The notes below the pieces were generated by a model. It searched no databases and was not told the origin of the DNA. It worked only from the letters and a program-made list of their open reading frames with translations. Both the position numbers and the translations under genes were made by a program. Positions 40,701-50,162 of a stretch of 64,000 nucleotides of DNA are shown here, piece after piece (position 1 is the first letter of the stretch; every line of letters begins with the position of its first letter). The DNA comes from Pseudopontixanthobacter vadosimaris (lineage in GTDB: Bacteria > Pseudomonadota > Alphaproteobacteria > Sphingomonadales > Sphingomonadaceae): contig NZ_JABASZ010000025.1 in the NCBI RefSeq assembly GCF_012979275.1, positions 124,001 to 188,000 of the forward strand. The letters run 5' to 3'.

Positions 40701-42443
40701 CTCCAGCCGCTTGTGCGACCCGGCATCCTGCCCCAGCAGATTGGGGCGCGGGCCGATCATCGACAGCAGGCTCATCACCAGTTCCTCGCGGATCGGGTCG
40801 ATCGGCGGATTGGTCACCTGCGCGAAATTCTGCTTGAAGTAATCGTAGAGCAGCCGCCCCCGGTCGGACAGTACCGCGATGGGGGTATCGGTGCCCATGG
40901 AGCCAATGGGATCGTCGCCATTCACCGCCATGGGTTCGAGGAAGCGGGTGATATCCTCCTGCGTATAGCCGAAGGCCTGCTGGCGCTGCAGCAGGCTGGC
41001 GCGGTCCTCCGGAACCTCGGACAGTTCAGGCTCGATATGGCTGAGATCTTCCAGCTTGTATTGCGCGCTGGCAAGCCATTCCTCGTAAGGCGCGGCGGCG
41101 GCCAGACCGGCCTTCAGCTCGGCATCCTCGATAATCCGGCCCTGCTCGAGGTCGATCAGCAGCATCTTGCCCGGCTGCAGCCGCCATTTGCGCGTGATGT
41201 CTTCCTCCGCGAACGGCAGCACGCCGCTTTCGGAAGCGAGGCAGACGAGATCGTCCTTCGTCACGCAGAAACGCGCCGGGCGCAGGCCGTTGCGGTCCAG
41301 CGTCGCGCCGATCTGGCGGCCATCGGTGAAGGCGACCGCCGCCGGCCCGTCCCAGGGTTCCATCAGCGCGGCGTGATATTCGTAGAAGGCGCGGCGGGCG
41401 GGGTCCATCAGCGGGTTCCTGGCCCAGGCCTCCGGCATCAGCACCATCATCGCATGGGCGAGGCTGTAACCGCCGGCGACCAGCAGTTCGAGCGCATTGT
41501 CGAGGCTGGCCGTGTCGGACTGGCCATGCGGGATCAGCGGCCACATCTTGTCGAGATCGGCGCCCAGCAGCGGGCTTTCCATCGTCCGGCGGCGGGCGTT
41601 CATCCAGTTCACATTGCCGCGCACCGTGTTGATCTCGCCATTATGGGCGACGAAGCGGAACGGATGCGCCAGCCGCCAGCTGGGGAAGGTGTTGGTGGAG
41701 AATCGCTGGTGAACGAGGCCCAGTGCCGAAATGCAGTCGGGGTCGCGCAGATCGTCGTAGAACGAACCGACCTGCGTCGCCAGCAGCAGCCCCTTATAGA
41801 CGATGGTGCGGCTGGAGAAGCTGGGGATGTAGAGTTCCGTCAGGCCGGGCAGATCGTGCTTTTCCGCCAGTTTCGCCAGCGGGTTCTGCGTTTGCTTGCG
41901 GATCACCACCAGCTTGCGTTCGAAGGCATCCTGATCGGCGCAATTCTCGCCGCGCGCGACCACGCATTGGCGGATGACCGGCATGGAGGCGACGACCGCA
42001 TCGCCGAGGCCGTCCTGCGTCACCGGAACATCGCGCCAGCCGACGATCCGCTGGCCTTCCTTGGTGACGAATTTCTCCAGCTGCTCGGTCACGAATTCAC
42101 GCGACGCGCAATCCTGCGGCATGAAGCACATGGCGACGGCGTAATGGCCGACCGGCGGCAGATCGTGCCCGTTTTCGTCCGCCCATTTGCGGAACAGCGG
42201 GTCGGGGATCTGCAGCAGGATGCCCGCGCCATCGCCCAGCAGCGGATCGGACCCGACCGCGCCGCGATGGTCGAGATTGGCGAGGATTTCCAGCGCGCTG
42301 GTGACGATGGCGTGGCTCTGCACACCCTTGATATTAGCGATCAGGCCGACGCCGCAGGCATCATGCTCGTTGCGCGGATCATACAGCCCCTGCGCAGCCG
42401 GTTGCCCCCCGTCCTGTGCGCCCGTTGCAATTGCCTGTTCCAT
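37755..42443 (-). CDS. gltB: glutamate synthase large subunit (NADPH)
   Basis: The catalytic subunit of GOGAT, 1,562 residues. It has the glutamine amidotransferase domain with the nucleophile Cys in [16 protein letters not shown] after a short propeptide, a central domain, the FMN/Fe-S synthase domain ([38 protein letters not shown], the cysteine cluster [20 protein letters not shown]) and the C-terminal beta-helix domain. All main motifs are present. The start is either of two nearby ATGs (42452, 42443); the second has AGGATGGA upstream. It is the first gene of gltBD. Confidence 0.96.
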   Translation of the reverse strand: MEQAIATGAQDGGQPAAQGLYDPRNEHDACGVGLIANIKGVQSHAIVTSALEILANLDHRGAVGSDPLLGDGAGILLQIPDPLFRKWADENGHDLPPVGHYAVAMCFMPQDCASREFVTEQLEKFVTKEGQRIVGWRDVPVTQDGLGDAVVASMPVIRQCVVARGENCADQDAFERKLVVIRKQTQNPLAKLAEKHDLPGLTELYIPSFSSRTIVYKGLLLATQVGSFYDDLRDPDCISALGLVHQRFSTNTFPSWRLAHPFRFVAHNGEINTVRGNVNWMNARRRTMESPLLGADLDKMWPLIPHGQSDTASLDNALELLVAGGYSLAHAMMVLMPEAWARNPLMDPARRAFYEYHAALMEPWDGPAAVAFTDGRQIGATLDRNGLRPARFCVTKDDLVCLASESGVLPFAEEDITRKWRLQPGKMLLIDLEQGRIIEDAELKAGLAAAAPYEEWLASAQYKLEDLSHIEPELSEVPEDRASLLQRQQAFGYTQEDITRFLEPMAVNGDDPIGSMGTDTPIAVLSDRGRLLYDYFKQNFAQVTNPPIDPIREELVMSLLSMIGPRPNLLGQDAGSHKRLEVSQPILTNLDLAKIRSVESSLDGAFRCATIDITWDAATGADGLEMAIKEMCWAATDAVLLDHNILILSDRAQGENRVPMPALLATSAVHHHLVRQGLRMQTGLVIETGEAREVHHFCALAGYGAEAVNPYLAFETLEDLRASKVPHLSAAEVEANYVKAIGKGILKVMSKMGISTYQSYCGAQIFDAVGLSTPFVDAYFTGTATSIEGIGLHQVAEETVRRHSLAHGDNPLYRGMLDTGGIYQYRLRGEDHAWTPTTVANLQHAVRGNNPANYAEYAKAINEQSERLLTIRGLMEFRKADQAIPLEDVEPAEDIVKRFSTGAMSYGSISIEAHSTLAIAMNRIGGRSNTGEGGEEVDRFQPMANGDSRRSRIKQVASGRFGVTTEYLVNSDDIQIKMAQGAKPGEGGQLPGHKVDKAIAAVRHSTPGVGLISPPPHHDIYSIEDLAQLIHDLKNVNREARISVKLVSEVGIGTVAAGVSKARADHLTVSGYEGGTGASPLTSLTHAGSPWEIGLAETQQTLMLNDLRSRIAVQVDGGLRTGRDVAIGALLGADEFGFATAPLIAAGCIMMRKCHLNTCPVGVATQNPELRRKFTGTPEHVINYFFFMAEELRGIMAEMGFRTVDDMVGRVDRLDSSRAVRHWKADGVDLSRLLHQVETHHVSPLRQTMEQDHGMDGAMDNELIAACEGALKHGEPVHLTREIRNVHRTVGAMLSGEIARAHGHAGLPPETIRISFTGVAGQSFGAWAAHGVTLDLTGDCNDYVGKGLSGGRIVVRQPDVDRDPTQNIIVGNTVLYGAIAGEAYFGGVAGERFAVRNSGAIAVVEGTGDHACEYMTGGVVVVLGETGRNFAAGMSGGLAYVYDPHGRFSKLCNHAMVDLSPISGDADYEGPMGAAGRPAQRPRSVTDFGMGDMLRHDAARLKILVERHRMHTGSARAAELLADWDKALGQFVKIMPRDYARALELLEAEAEQAGFEQMGAAE

Positions 42444-42698
42444 CACTTCCATCCTGCCAAACCCCGCCCGCTCTCCGGCTCGCCAGACCCCGGCGACGGC
42501 CGGGAGCGAAGCCAGTGGAACGAAGCGCACGTAATTGCGCTGCCGGAAGCAGCAAAAATATCGCGAAGAGGTTTATTGAAGAAAGAATCGTTTTTTTGCA
42601 ACTGCGAGACGCAGCAATTCACCTTGGGCCGCCGATAGAATTTCCCAAAGCGGGCGTGCAGGGGGCGCAGGTGTCTGCGCCTGCCAAACGGCTGAAAG
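42444..42698. other. gltB upstream region
   Basis: About 255 bp between gltB and the membrane-protein gene upstream on the same strand. The left part (42540-42610) is AT-richer with a T7 run and may hold the gltB promoter. A hairpin GGCGCAG-gtgt-CTGCGCC at about 42667-42684 could end the upstream transcript. No ORF is credible here. Confidence 0.4.
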
Positions 42699-43970
42699 TC
42701 AGGCTGCGCCGCTCATCCGCTGCAGCCTGTCCAAGGCTTCGCGCAGGGCCTGCTCGCTGGCGGCAGGATCGCGGCGGCGAGGGGCCGATGCGGGGAAGGG
42801 CACCACGGGTTCGGCAGACAAATCGCCACCGGATGCCGGTTCATCCTCGCTCCAGACGGTTTGCCGGTCATTGCCGGGTGAACGCCTCATCGCCAGCAAA
42901 GAGCTGAACCCGTCATCATCCTGGTCATCGGCCGGATCGTCATCGCCATCTTCCGCCTCACCCATTTCGTCCATGATTTCGGGCGGGCGCAAGGCGGCGG
43001 GGGCGGCGTTGGTGGCAGCGGAAGCGTCCTGTTCACTGCCGATTTCCCGAGGCCGAGCATCGGCATCGGCGGAACTGCCGGAATCGCTGCCGGGCCGATC
43101 GCCTTCGCATCCGGAAACCGGCGATGCCAGCCAATCCGCGGGCAAGGCCGCGCGCAACAGGGTGGTATCGCCTGCCGGTTCGGGCCGCTCACGGCCTTGC
43201 AGCGACCTGGCGAAGCGATCCACCAACTCGGCAAGGCTCATATGCTCGAACGGCCTGGCATCCCGAACGGCCGCCGCCGCCTGCACCGGATCCGGCAAGG
43301 CCGGCATTGGGGTCGGGAATGGCTCATGCGGTCCTGCGAAGATCCCGAGGTCCAGTGCCTCGTCACCCCTTGTCTCGCCGCTTTCCGCAGCGCGGGCGTT
43401 CACACCTATCGCGACTTCTTCGCTATCGCCGCGCCCCGGCTGATCGCCGCGCATGATATCTCCGCCCGACGGGCTGCCATCGGCGTCCAGGGGATCGTCG
43501 AATCGCCGGGAACCCAGTTCCGCATGGGCGAGGATCGGGCGTTTGGACGGCGCGTCGGGGTGGCGGTCGACCGGCCGCAGGAGCGGGGCGAGCGGATCGC
43601 GGTCCTGCCTCGCCTCGACCGCCTGCAGGCTCCTGATCCGGCGGGCGATCAGCAGGCCCAGCATGAGGCCGATGATCGCTGCCAGAACCATTATGGCGAT
43701 CCGCGCTTTGTCGCCGAAAGGCGGCGCAGCGGCCGGAACGATCGAGCCTATATCGGCCGAACGGCTGAGAGATTCGAACAGCGAGATGGGCAGGATGAGG
43801 CTGCCAAGCCCCAGCAGCGCCGCGAACCAGAGGGCGACGATGGCAGGGAAGGCGGAATGGGAACTGATCGGTGCCTTCGCCCGGCGCGATCGTCCGCTTC
43901 TGTTGTCTGGCTCGCCCGTCATATGTTCGCCCGATCCGTTTTGCGTATCTGTCGCCGCGCGGCCGGTCAT
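42699..43970 (-). CDS. two-span membrane protein with long acidic tail, unknown function
   Basis: A 423-residue protein with transmembrane segments at about 41-64 (FPAIVALWFAALLGLGSLIL) and 89-107 (ARIAIMVLAAIIGLMLGLLI), then a mostly disordered, Asp/Glu/Pro-rich region holding a short LAELVDRFARSLQG helix and ending in a helical SEQALREALDRLQRM segment. I do not recognise the family. The start at 43970 overlaps the stop of the exosortase-associated glycosyltransferase by four bases (ATGA), so it is translated with it; a second ATG at 43922 is possible. The coupling suggests a role in the same envelope-glycan process. Confidence 0.75.
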   Translation of the reverse strand: MTGRAATDTQNGSGEHMTGEPDNRSGRSRRAKAPISSHSAFPAIVALWFAALLGLGSLILPISLFESLSRSADIGSIVPAAAPPFGDKARIAIMVLAAIIGLMLGLLIARRIRSLQAVEARQDRDPLAPLLRPVDRHPDAPSKRPILAHAELGSRRFDDPLDADGSPSGGDIMRGDQPGRGDSEEVAIGVNARAAESGETRGDEALDLGIFAGPHEPFPTPMPALPDPVQAAAAVRDARPFEHMSLAELVDRFARSLQGRERPEPAGDTTLLRAALPADWLASPVSGCEGDRPGSDSGSSADADARPREIGSEQDASAATNAAPAALRPPEIMDEMGEAEDGDDDPADDQDDDGFSSLLAMRRSPGNDRQTVWSEDEPASGGDLSAEPVVPFPASAPRRRDPAASEQALREALDRLQRMSGAA

Positions 43971-45214
43971 GCGGCTGCGCGCTTCTGCTCTTTGGAATCG
44001 GCTAGCAAAGTTTGGTAAACGGATTGATAATGATGCACGTTCTTCGCCCAGTCGTGCCGGGCCGCGACATGCGCCTGCGCCTTTGCGCGGATATCGTCCC
44101 ACCCGGCGCGGTCTGCCCAGCAGCGCGCCAGCGCCTCGGCACATGCGGCCGGATCGTCGGGCGGGAACAATATGCCGGTCTCGCCATCACGCATCAATTC
44201 GCGGTGGCCACCGACGTCGGAGGCAGCGACGATGCGCCCCTGCGCCATCGCTTCCAGCGGCTTGAGCGGAGTCACCAGTTCGGTGAGGCGGCTGGCCTTG
44301 CGCGGATAGGCGAGGATATCGATGAGGGAATAATACCGCTCCACGAGGTCATGCGGCACCCGGCCGGTAAAGATCACCGCATCGTCCAGTCCCAGCGCCG
44401 CCGCCTGCGCCTTCAGCGCAGCCTCGCGCGGGCCGCCGCCGACCAGCAGCAGGCGTGCTCCGGGCGCTTCTTGGCGCAGCAGCGGCATGGCGGCGACGAG
44501 ATCGTCCAGCCCCTCGTAATCGTAGAAGCTGCCGATGAAGCCGACGACCGGGCCGGAAGCGGCCTCGCCCAGCCCAAGCTGCGCGGCGAGATCCCGGTCC
44601 CGCACAGGCGGTTCGCCGAACAGCGACAGGTCGACGCCGTTCGGCGCGATGCCGAGTTTTCCCGCCGGAAAGCCCCGCGCGATCAGATCGTCCCGCAATC
44701 CGTGGCAGATGGTGAAGACGGCATCCGCGCCCGCCACGACGCGGTTCTCGAACTGGCGGGTCATGCGGTACTTCAGCGATCCGGCGCGGCCCGTGCCGTT
44801 GCCGACGGCGGCATCCTCCCAGAAGGCGCGGATTTCATAGACGAGCGGCAGATCGAACTTCCGCGCCACCCTGAGCCCCGCCATGCCGCAGAGGAAGGGC
44901 GAATGGGCGTGCAATATGTCGGGCTTCCAGTCGCGGACGATGCGCTCCGCCGCTTCGGCGAAACGCGCGACCTCCCGCCATTCGCGGATGGCGGGCGGGC
45001 CGTTGGCAGTTCCATTCGTGCGATGAAAGGTGAGGCCGTCGCATTGCTCCACCGGCGACAGGGTGATCGATTCGCCGGTTTCGTGGCGCAACCCGGTCAA
45101 CCCGCGTACCTCCAGCCCGGCGGCCGCCTGCGCCTTCAAAATCGCGCGCGTGCGGAAGGAATATCCGCTATGCAGCGGCAGGGAATGATCGAGCAGGTGA
45201 AGGACGCGGGTCAT
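43967..45214 (-). CDS. exosortase A system-associated glycosyltransferase (Daro_2409-type, GT4)
   Basis: A 415-residue retaining GT4-type glycosyltransferase. It has the N-terminal VLHLLDHSLPLHSGYSFRTR box, which marks the exosortase-A/PEP-CTERM associated group, GVDLSLFGEPP after the donor domain begins, GFIGSFYDYEGLDDLV, and EAMAQGRIVAASDVGGHREL with the sugar-nucleotide-binding Glu. It acts at the cytoplasmic face, probably building an exopolysaccharide or glycan that goes with exosortase-sorted proteins. It is divergent from the 50-aa ORF and O-glycosylation ligase pair, and coupled to the unknown membrane protein downstream. Confidence 0.88.
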   Translation of the reverse strand: MTRVLHLLDHSLPLHSGYSFRTRAILKAQAAAGLEVRGLTGLRHETGESITLSPVEQCDGLTFHRTNGTANGPPAIREWREVARFAEAAERIVRDWKPDILHAHSPFLCGMAGLRVARKFDLPLVYEIRAFWEDAAVGNGTGRAGSLKYRMTRQFENRVVAGADAVFTICHGLRDDLIARGFPAGKLGIAPNGVDLSLFGEPPVRDRDLAAQLGLGEAASGPVVGFIGSFYDYEGLDDLVAAMPLLRQEAPGARLLLVGGGPREAALKAQAAALGLDDAVIFTGRVPHDLVERYYSLIDILAYPRKASRLTELVTPLKPLEAMAQGRIVAASDVGGHRELMRDGETGILFPPDDPAACAEALARCWADRAGWDDIRAKAQAHVAARHDWAKNVHHYQSVYQTLLADSKEQKRAAA

Positions 45215-45314
45215 GCCGGGCTTATGACATGACAGACTTAACGCCGCGTCAACCGCATTCTGCTAGCCGCACGGTCCACTTCCATCGCAGATCTTCTCTG
45301 GAGAACGGATTTCC

Positions 45315-45467
45315 TTGATCGACTATCTCGCCCTTGGCCTGACGCATCTGCTGATCGCGATCGCCGCGATCCGGCTGCTGTCGCGCGGCGGCCTGGATAG
45401 GGAGGAGGATACAGGGATAGCCGGACCGGACAAATCCCCTCCGCCCCGGCGGGGAAGGCCGCGCTAG
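45315..45467 (+). CDS. small membrane ORF next to the O-glycosylation ligase
   Basis: A 50-residue frame starting at a TTG (45315) with GGAGA ten bases upstream. It begins MIDYLALGLTHLLIAIAAIR (one transmembrane helix, about 4-22) and ends in an Arg/Pro-rich tail, stopping at TAG 45465-45467, three bases before the ligase ATG. The tight spacing and the single clear helix suggest a real small protein cotranscribed with the ligase; the start codon and tail are uncertain. Confidence 0.45.
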   Translation: MIDYLALGLTHLLIAIAAIRLLSRGGLDREEDTGIAGPDKSPPPRRGRPR

Positions 45468-45470
45468 GCC

Positions 45471-46910
45471 ATGCTCGATCTCGCCCTGTTCGCCTTTGTC
45501 ATGGGGTTGCTCGCCCTCGGCGTGAAGCGCCCGTTCCTGTGGGTGCTGGCCTATATCTATATCGACATACTCGCCCCGCAGAAGATCGGCTGGTCGATCA
45601 CGGCGGCGCTGCCCCTGTCGCTGATCGCCTTCTGCGCCGCCTTTGCCGGCTGGCTGCTGGCCGACAGCAAACGCGGAAGCCGCTTCACCTATCGCCAGTT
45701 CCTGATGCTGCTGCTGCTGATCTACAGCGGCTGGACGACCCTGAACGCCGATTTTCCCGAACCCGCGCTGGAAAAATGGGGCTGGGTCTGGAAGGCGCTG
45801 GTCTTCGCCATTTTCCTGCCGCTGACGCTGACCACCCGCCTCAGGATCGAGGCGGCGGCGCTGGTCATGCTGCTGACGGCGGGGGCGATCATCATATCGG
45901 GCGGGATAAAGACGGCGCTGGGCGGCGGCGGCTATGGCGGGCTGCACCTGTTCGTCAACGACAATAGCGGCGTTTACGAAAGCTCCACCCTCGCCACCAT
46001 CGCCGTGGCGATCATCCCGCTGGCGCTGTGGTTCACCCGCCACGGCACGATCTTTCCACCGGACTGGCGAGTGAAGGCCTTTGCCTATGCGCTGATCTTC
46101 GCCTGCCTGCTGATCCCCGTGGGGACCGAGGCGCGCACCGGACTGCTGTGCATCGCCGTGCTGGCCGTGCTGCTGCTGCGCGATGCCCGGCGGCGGCTGG
46201 CCTATATTGCCGGCGGCGCGGCCCTTGCGCTAGTGGCGCTGCCGTTCCTGCCGCAAAGCTATTACGAACGCATGGCGACCATTGGCGAGCACGAGGGCGA
46301 TGAGTCCGCCTCGACCCGCGTCGCCGTCTGGGACTGGACGCTGGATTACGTGCAGGAGAACCCACTGGGCGGGGGCTTCGATGCCTATCGCGGCAACAGC
46401 TTCACCTATGACATTCCGGTCGTCACGGGGGAGGGGAACAACCGCGCCATCCGTTCCGAAGCAGTGACGGACGAGGCGCGGGCCTATCATTCCGCTTTTT
46501 TCGAAGTGCTGGGCGAACAGGGCTGGCCGGGGTTCCTGGTCTGGATGGCCCTGCAGGCGAGCGGGCTGTGGCAGATGGAACGGCTGCGGCGGCGCTGGCG
46601 GGTTCCGGATCCTCCTTCGCCGGGGAAGGGCGATGCCGAGCCGCCCGAAGCTGCAAGCATCGACATCTGGCAGGCGCCGCTGGCCAGCGCGTTGCAACTG
46701 GCGCAGATCGTCTATCTGGTCGGCGCGCTGTTCCAGGGCATTGCCTATCAGCCCTTCATCCTGATGCTAATCGGCCTGCAGATCGGCCTGTGGTCCTATT
46801 GCCGTCGGCGCGATTCGGCACGGGTCCAGCGGGAGACTCGTGAACGCCGCACGGCACCGCTCGCCTCGGACGCGGACCGGACTGGCCTGACGCCTTCCGC
46901 CTTGCCGTAA
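45471..46910 (+). CDS. putative O-glycosylation ligase, exosortase A-associated (Wzy/WaaL-like)
   Basis: A 479-residue polytopic membrane protein of the O-antigen ligase/polymerase superfamily, in the exosortase-A associated group. It opens with LFAFVMGLLALGVKRPFLWV, has about ten hydrophobic helices, and in the large periplasmic loop carries ENPLGGGFDAYRG with a following conserved EARAYHSAFFEVLGEQGW stretch, the kind of His/Arg site that ligases use. Likely role: transferring or polymerising a lipid-linked glycan. It is divergent from the associated glycosyltransferase. No exosortase gene itself is in the window. Confidence 0.88.
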   Translation: MLDLALFAFVMGLLALGVKRPFLWVLAYIYIDILAPQKIGWSITAALPLSLIAFCAAFAGWLLADSKRGSRFTYRQFLMLLLLIYSGWTTLNADFPEPALEKWGWVWKALVFAIFLPLTLTTRLRIEAAALVMLLTAGAIIISGGIKTALGGGGYGGLHLFVNDNSGVYESSTLATIAVAIIPLALWFTRHGTIFPPDWRVKAFAYALIFACLLIPVGTEARTGLLCIAVLAVLLLRDARRRLAYIAGGAALALVALPFLPQSYYERMATIGEHEGDESASTRVAVWDWTLDYVQENPLGGGFDAYRGNSFTYDIPVVTGEGNNRAIRSEAVTDEARAYHSAFFEVLGEQGWPGFLVWMALQASGLWQMERLRRRWRVPDPPSPGKGDAEPPEAASIDIWQAPLASALQLAQIVYLVGALFQGIAYQPFILMLIGLQIGLWSYCRRRDSARVQRETRERRTAPLASDADRTGLTPSALP

Positions 46911-46991
46911 CGGCAGCGCCGCGCGCGTTGCGCTCCGCCCGATGATGCGCCATGAAAGCGCAGGAATTCACAGGATAAGAGGAGCCAAACC

Positions 46992-47441
46992 ATGAGCCCG
47001 CAGGACATCCAGGCAAAGACCGGCGAGAATATCGGCACCAGCGAATGGACCGTGATGAGCCAGGAACGCATCAACCAGTTCGCCGAGGCGACCGGCGATC
47101 ACCAGTTCATCCATGTGGACGAGGAAAAGGCGAAGATGACGCCGTTCGGCGGCACCATCGCCCACGGCTTCCTGACCCTGTCGATGATCCCCTACCTGAC
47201 CGCGAACAGCGATGTGCCGCGCGTCGACGGGATCAAGATGGCGGTGAATTACGGCGGCAACAAGACGCGGTTCATCTCGCCCGTCCGTTCGGGCAAGCGC
47301 ATCCGCGGCCATTGGAAGCTGCTGGAAATGAACGAAAAGCGTCCCGGCCAATGGCAGCAGACGGTGGAAATCACCATCGAGATCGAAGGCGAGGACAAGC
47401 CGGCGCTCATCTGCGAATGGATGACGCAGTTCTTCCTCTGA
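46992..47441 (+). CDS. MaoC-family enoyl-CoA hydratase
   Basis: A 149-residue hot-dog-fold protein that hydrates enoyl-CoA in fatty-acid or PHA-precursor metabolism. It has the MaoC/NodN hydratase signature: FAEATGDHQFIHVDEEKAK with the catalytic Asp-His pair near residues 34-40, then GGTIAHGFLTLSMIPYL. Length fits the short single-domain (R)-hydratase type. AGGATAAGAGG precedes the start. It is followed 54 bp later by a thiolase on the same strand, forming a beta-oxidation-type pair. Confidence 0.9.
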   Translation: MSPQDIQAKTGENIGTSEWTVMSQERINQFAEATGDHQFIHVDEEKAKMTPFGGTIAHGFLTLSMIPYLTANSDVPRVDGIKMAVNYGGNKTRFISPVRSGKRIRGHWKLLEMNEKRPGQWQQTVEITIEIEGEDKPALICEWMTQFFL

Positions 47442-47494
47442 TCGCTTCCCTATTCTTCCCTTCAGACCCATTTATCCGACGAAAGAGGTAAACC

Positions 47495-48673
47495 ATGACC
47501 CGCGACGCAGTGATCGTATCGACCGCCCGCACCCCCATCGGCCGCGCCTACAAGGGCGCGTTCAACGCCACGCCGGGCGCGACGCTCGGCTCCTTTTCCC
47601 TGAAAGCCGCCGTGGAGCGCGCCGGGATCGAGGGCAAGCAGGTGGACGATGTCGTCTGGGGCAGCGCGCTGCAACAGGGCGCGCAGGCCGGTAATCTCGG
47701 TCGCCAGGTGGCGCTGCGTTCGGGCCTTCCGATTTCCGTCTCCGGCATGACCATCGACCGGCAGTGCTCGTCTGGCCTGATGAGCATCGCGACCGCCGCC
47801 AAGCAGGTCATCACCGACCGCATGGACATCGTCGCCGCCGGCGGGCAGGAATCGATCAGCCTGGTGCAGACCAAGGAAATGCGCGTCATGCCCGACCCGC
47901 AGCTTCTGCAGATGCACGGTGCCATCTACATGCCGATGCTGCAGACGGCGGAAACCGTCGCCGACCGCTACGGCATCAGCCGCCAGCGCCAGGACGAATA
48001 TGCGCTGTCGAGCCAGCAGCGCACCGCCGCCGCGCAGGAAGCGGGCAAGTTCGACGACGAGATCGTGGAAGTGACCACCACGATGAAGGTGCAGGACAAG
48101 GAAAGCGGCGAGATCTCCGATAAGGAAATCACTCTCTCCAAGGACGAAGGCAATCGCCCGTCCACCACCATCGAGGGCCTGCAGAAGCTGAATCCGGTGC
48201 TGCCGAACGGGTCGATCACGGCCGGCAACGCCAGCCAGCTTTCCGACGGATCGAGCGCCAGCATCGTCATGGAAGCGAAAGTGGCCGAGAAGATGGGGCT
48301 GGAACCGCTGGGCCGCTATGTCGGCATGGCCGTGCACGGGACCGAACCCGATGAAATGGGCATCGGCCCGATCTTCGCGATTCCGCGCCTGCTCGAACGT
48401 TTCGACCTCAAGGTGTCGGATATCGGGTTGTGGGAACTCAACGAAGCCTTCGCCGTGCAGGTGCTCTATTGCCAGGACAAGCTGGGCATCGACGGCGATA
48501 TTCTGAACGTCAACGGCGGCTCCATTTCCATCGGCCATCCCTATGGCATGACGGGCGCACGCTGCACCGGCCACGCCCTGATCGAAGGCAAGCGGCGCGG
48601 CGCGAAATATGTCGTCGTGACGATGTGCGTCGGCGGCGGCATGGGCGCAGCGGGCCTGTTCGAAGTGTTCTGA
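47495..48673 (+). CDS. acetyl-CoA C-acyltransferase (thiolase)
   Basis: Cleaves 3-ketoacyl-CoA, or forms acetoacetyl-CoA, with CoA. The 392-residue product carries the acyl-binding Cys91 in [15 protein letters not shown], the [13 protein letters not shown] segment, the [20 protein letters not shown] box with the catalytic His, and the C-terminal [15 protein letters not shown] with the second catalytic Cys. Length and spacing are normal. It follows the MaoC hydratase and faces the PHA depolymerase gene across a terminator, so it may serve degradation of fatty acids or PHA monomers. Confidence 0.94.
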   Translation: MTRDAVIVSTARTPIGRAYKGAFNATPGATLGSFSLKAAVERAGIEGKQVDDVVWGSALQQGAQAGNLGRQVALRSGLPISVSGMTIDRQCSSGLMSIATAAKQVITDRMDIVAAGGQESISLVQTKEMRVMPDPQLLQMHGAIYMPMLQTAETVADRYGISRQRQDEYALSSQQRTAAAQEAGKFDDEIVEVTTTMKVQDKESGEISDKEITLSKDEGNRPSTTIEGLQKLNPVLPNGSITAGNASQLSDGSSASIVMEAKVAEKMGLEPLGRYVGMAVHGTEPDEMGIGPIFAIPRLLERFDLKVSDIGLWELNEAFAVQVLYCQDKLGIDGDILNVNGGSISIGHPYGMTGARCTGHALIEGKRRGAKYVVVTMCVGGGMGAAGLFEVF

Positions 48674-48702
48674 CCATCGCTGCGGATCGCGCGCTGAAAT
48701 GA

Positions 48703-48738
48703 GAAAGGGCGGCCCCGGAAGCGGGTGCCGCCCTTTTC
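48703..48738. terminator. bidirectional terminator after the thiolase
   Basis: Ten-base stem AAAGGGCGGC with GCCGCCCTTT (about 48704-48736), a 13-nt loop and T-rich flanks on both strands. It lies between the thiolase stop (48673) and the convergent depolymerase stop (48777). Confidence 0.75.
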
Positions 48739-48776
48739 TTGTCTGATCCGCCGGAGTCCGGCGCAGCCCTGATGTT

Positions 48777-50012
48777 TCAGGCGTGTTCGGACATGAAGGC
48801 TTCGACGGTCGGCGCCACCTTCCCGCGCCACTTGCTGCCGTTGAAGATGCCGTAGTGACCGGCCCCTTCGGCGAGGTGATATCTCTTCTTCGCCTCATCC
48901 AGTCCGGTGGCGAGGCCGAGCGCCGCCCTGGTCTGGCCGATGCCGGAAATATCGTCGCGCTCGCCCTCCACTGCCAAAATGGCCGTCCTGTCGATGGCAC
49001 CGAGATCGACCACTTCGCCGCGATGGGTAAAGGTGCCTTCGGGCAGGGAATGGGTCTGGAACACCTCCTCCACCGTCTGCAGGTAGAATTCCGCCGTCAT
49101 GTCGGCGACGCTGCGATATTCGTCGTAGAAATCCTTCGACACTTGCGCGCTTTCATCGTCGCCTGCGGTCAGGTGCTTGAACATCTCGTAATGACTCAGC
49201 ATGTGATTGCCGAGGTTCATGCTCATGAAGCTGGCGAGCTGCAGGAAGCCGGGATAGACGCGCCGACCGGCACCGGGGTAGTTCATCGGCACGGTGGCGA
49301 TGACATTCTGGCGGAACCAGCTGAGCGGGCGTTCCATCGCCAGATCGTTCACCGTGGTCGGCGATTTCCGGGTGTCGATGGGTCCGCCCATCATGGTCAG
49401 CGTGGCGGGCGTGGCGGCATGATCGTTGGCATTCATGATCGCCGTGGCAGCCAGCGCCGGGACCGAAGGCTGGCACACCGCCATCATGTGCGGCGCGCGG
49501 CCCTGATCGTCTTCAGCGATGTGACCGAGGAATTCGATCAGATAATCGATGTAATCGTCGAGGTCGAACTGCCCCTCGCTCAGCGGCACCAGCTTCGCAT
49601 CGTGCCAGTCGGTGATATAGACGACCGCATTTTCGACCATGCGTTCGACCGTCCCGCGCAGCAAAGTGGCGAAATGGCCGCTCATCGGGGCGACGATCAG
49701 CAGGCGGGGCGCATCCTCTGGCAGATCTTCGCGCGTGAAGCGGAGCAGATCGCCGAACGCCTTGTGCATGACGACGGACTGCGTGACTGCCCTCGCTTTT
49801 CCGCCGATCCTGACGCTCTCGATATCGAATTCGGGCTTGCCGCGGGTCTGTGCTGCATGGGCGAACACTTCCAGCGCGCTGGCGGCCATGGGCCCAAACC
49901 CGGTGTAGCCCAGCGGCAGGCGCGGGTTGGACAGCAGTTCGGCGCTGATGGAGGCCATGGCGCTGGCGCTGGAAAGCCAGGCGCGTTGCAATTCATAGGC
50001 GTGATAGAGCAT
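48777..50012 (-). CDS. phaZ: intracellular polyhydroxyalkanoate depolymerase
   Basis: Breaks down stored PHA granules. The 411-residue product matches the PhaZ1 type with a Cys nucleophile. The catalytic Cys180 is in MMAVCQPSVPALA, the Asp in VEGERDDISGIGQT, and the His in LAEGAGHYGIFNGSKW, corresponding to the Cys-Asp-His triad known in Ralstonia PhaZ1. MLYHAYELQRAWL is the family start, with GGGGGC upstream of the ATG at 50012. A phaB-like relic at 22292 is the only other PHA trace; no phaC is in the window. Confidence 0.94.
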   Translation of the reverse strand: MLYHAYELQRAWLSSASAMASISAELLSNPRLPLGYTGFGPMAASALEVFAHAAQTRGKPEFDIESVRIGGKARAVTQSVVMHKAFGDLLRFTREDLPEDAPRLLIVAPMSGHFATLLRGTVERMVENAVVYITDWHDAKLVPLSEGQFDLDDYIDYLIEFLGHIAEDDQGRAPHMMAVCQPSVPALAATAIMNANDHAATPATLTMMGGPIDTRKSPTTVNDLAMERPLSWFRQNVIATVPMNYPGAGRRVYPGFLQLASFMSMNLGNHMLSHYEMFKHLTAGDDESAQVSKDFYDEYRSVADMTAEFYLQTVEEVFQTHSLPEGTFTHRGEVVDLGAIDRTAILAVEGERDDISGIGQTRAALGLATGLDEAKKRYHLAEGAGHYGIFNGSKWRGKVAPTVEAFMSEHA

Positions 50013-50162
50013 TTGGCGGCCCCCAATGTTCAAAAATCATTATTGTGCAACGCAATATGAGCATCAGAGGCGCCAATTGCAACGCGCCTTGCGGTTTTGA
50101 CAGCAATCGCGCAGCGCCCGGTCTCTGGATTTCGGGGCGGCAGGGGTCTAGGGCCACCGGCG

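Noticed and set aside
39351-42638. 1,095-codon open frame on the plus strand opposite gltB
   Set aside because: It is the antisense of a well-supported gltB in GC-rich DNA, where such frames arise by codon bias. It has no family likeness and no ribosome-binding site.
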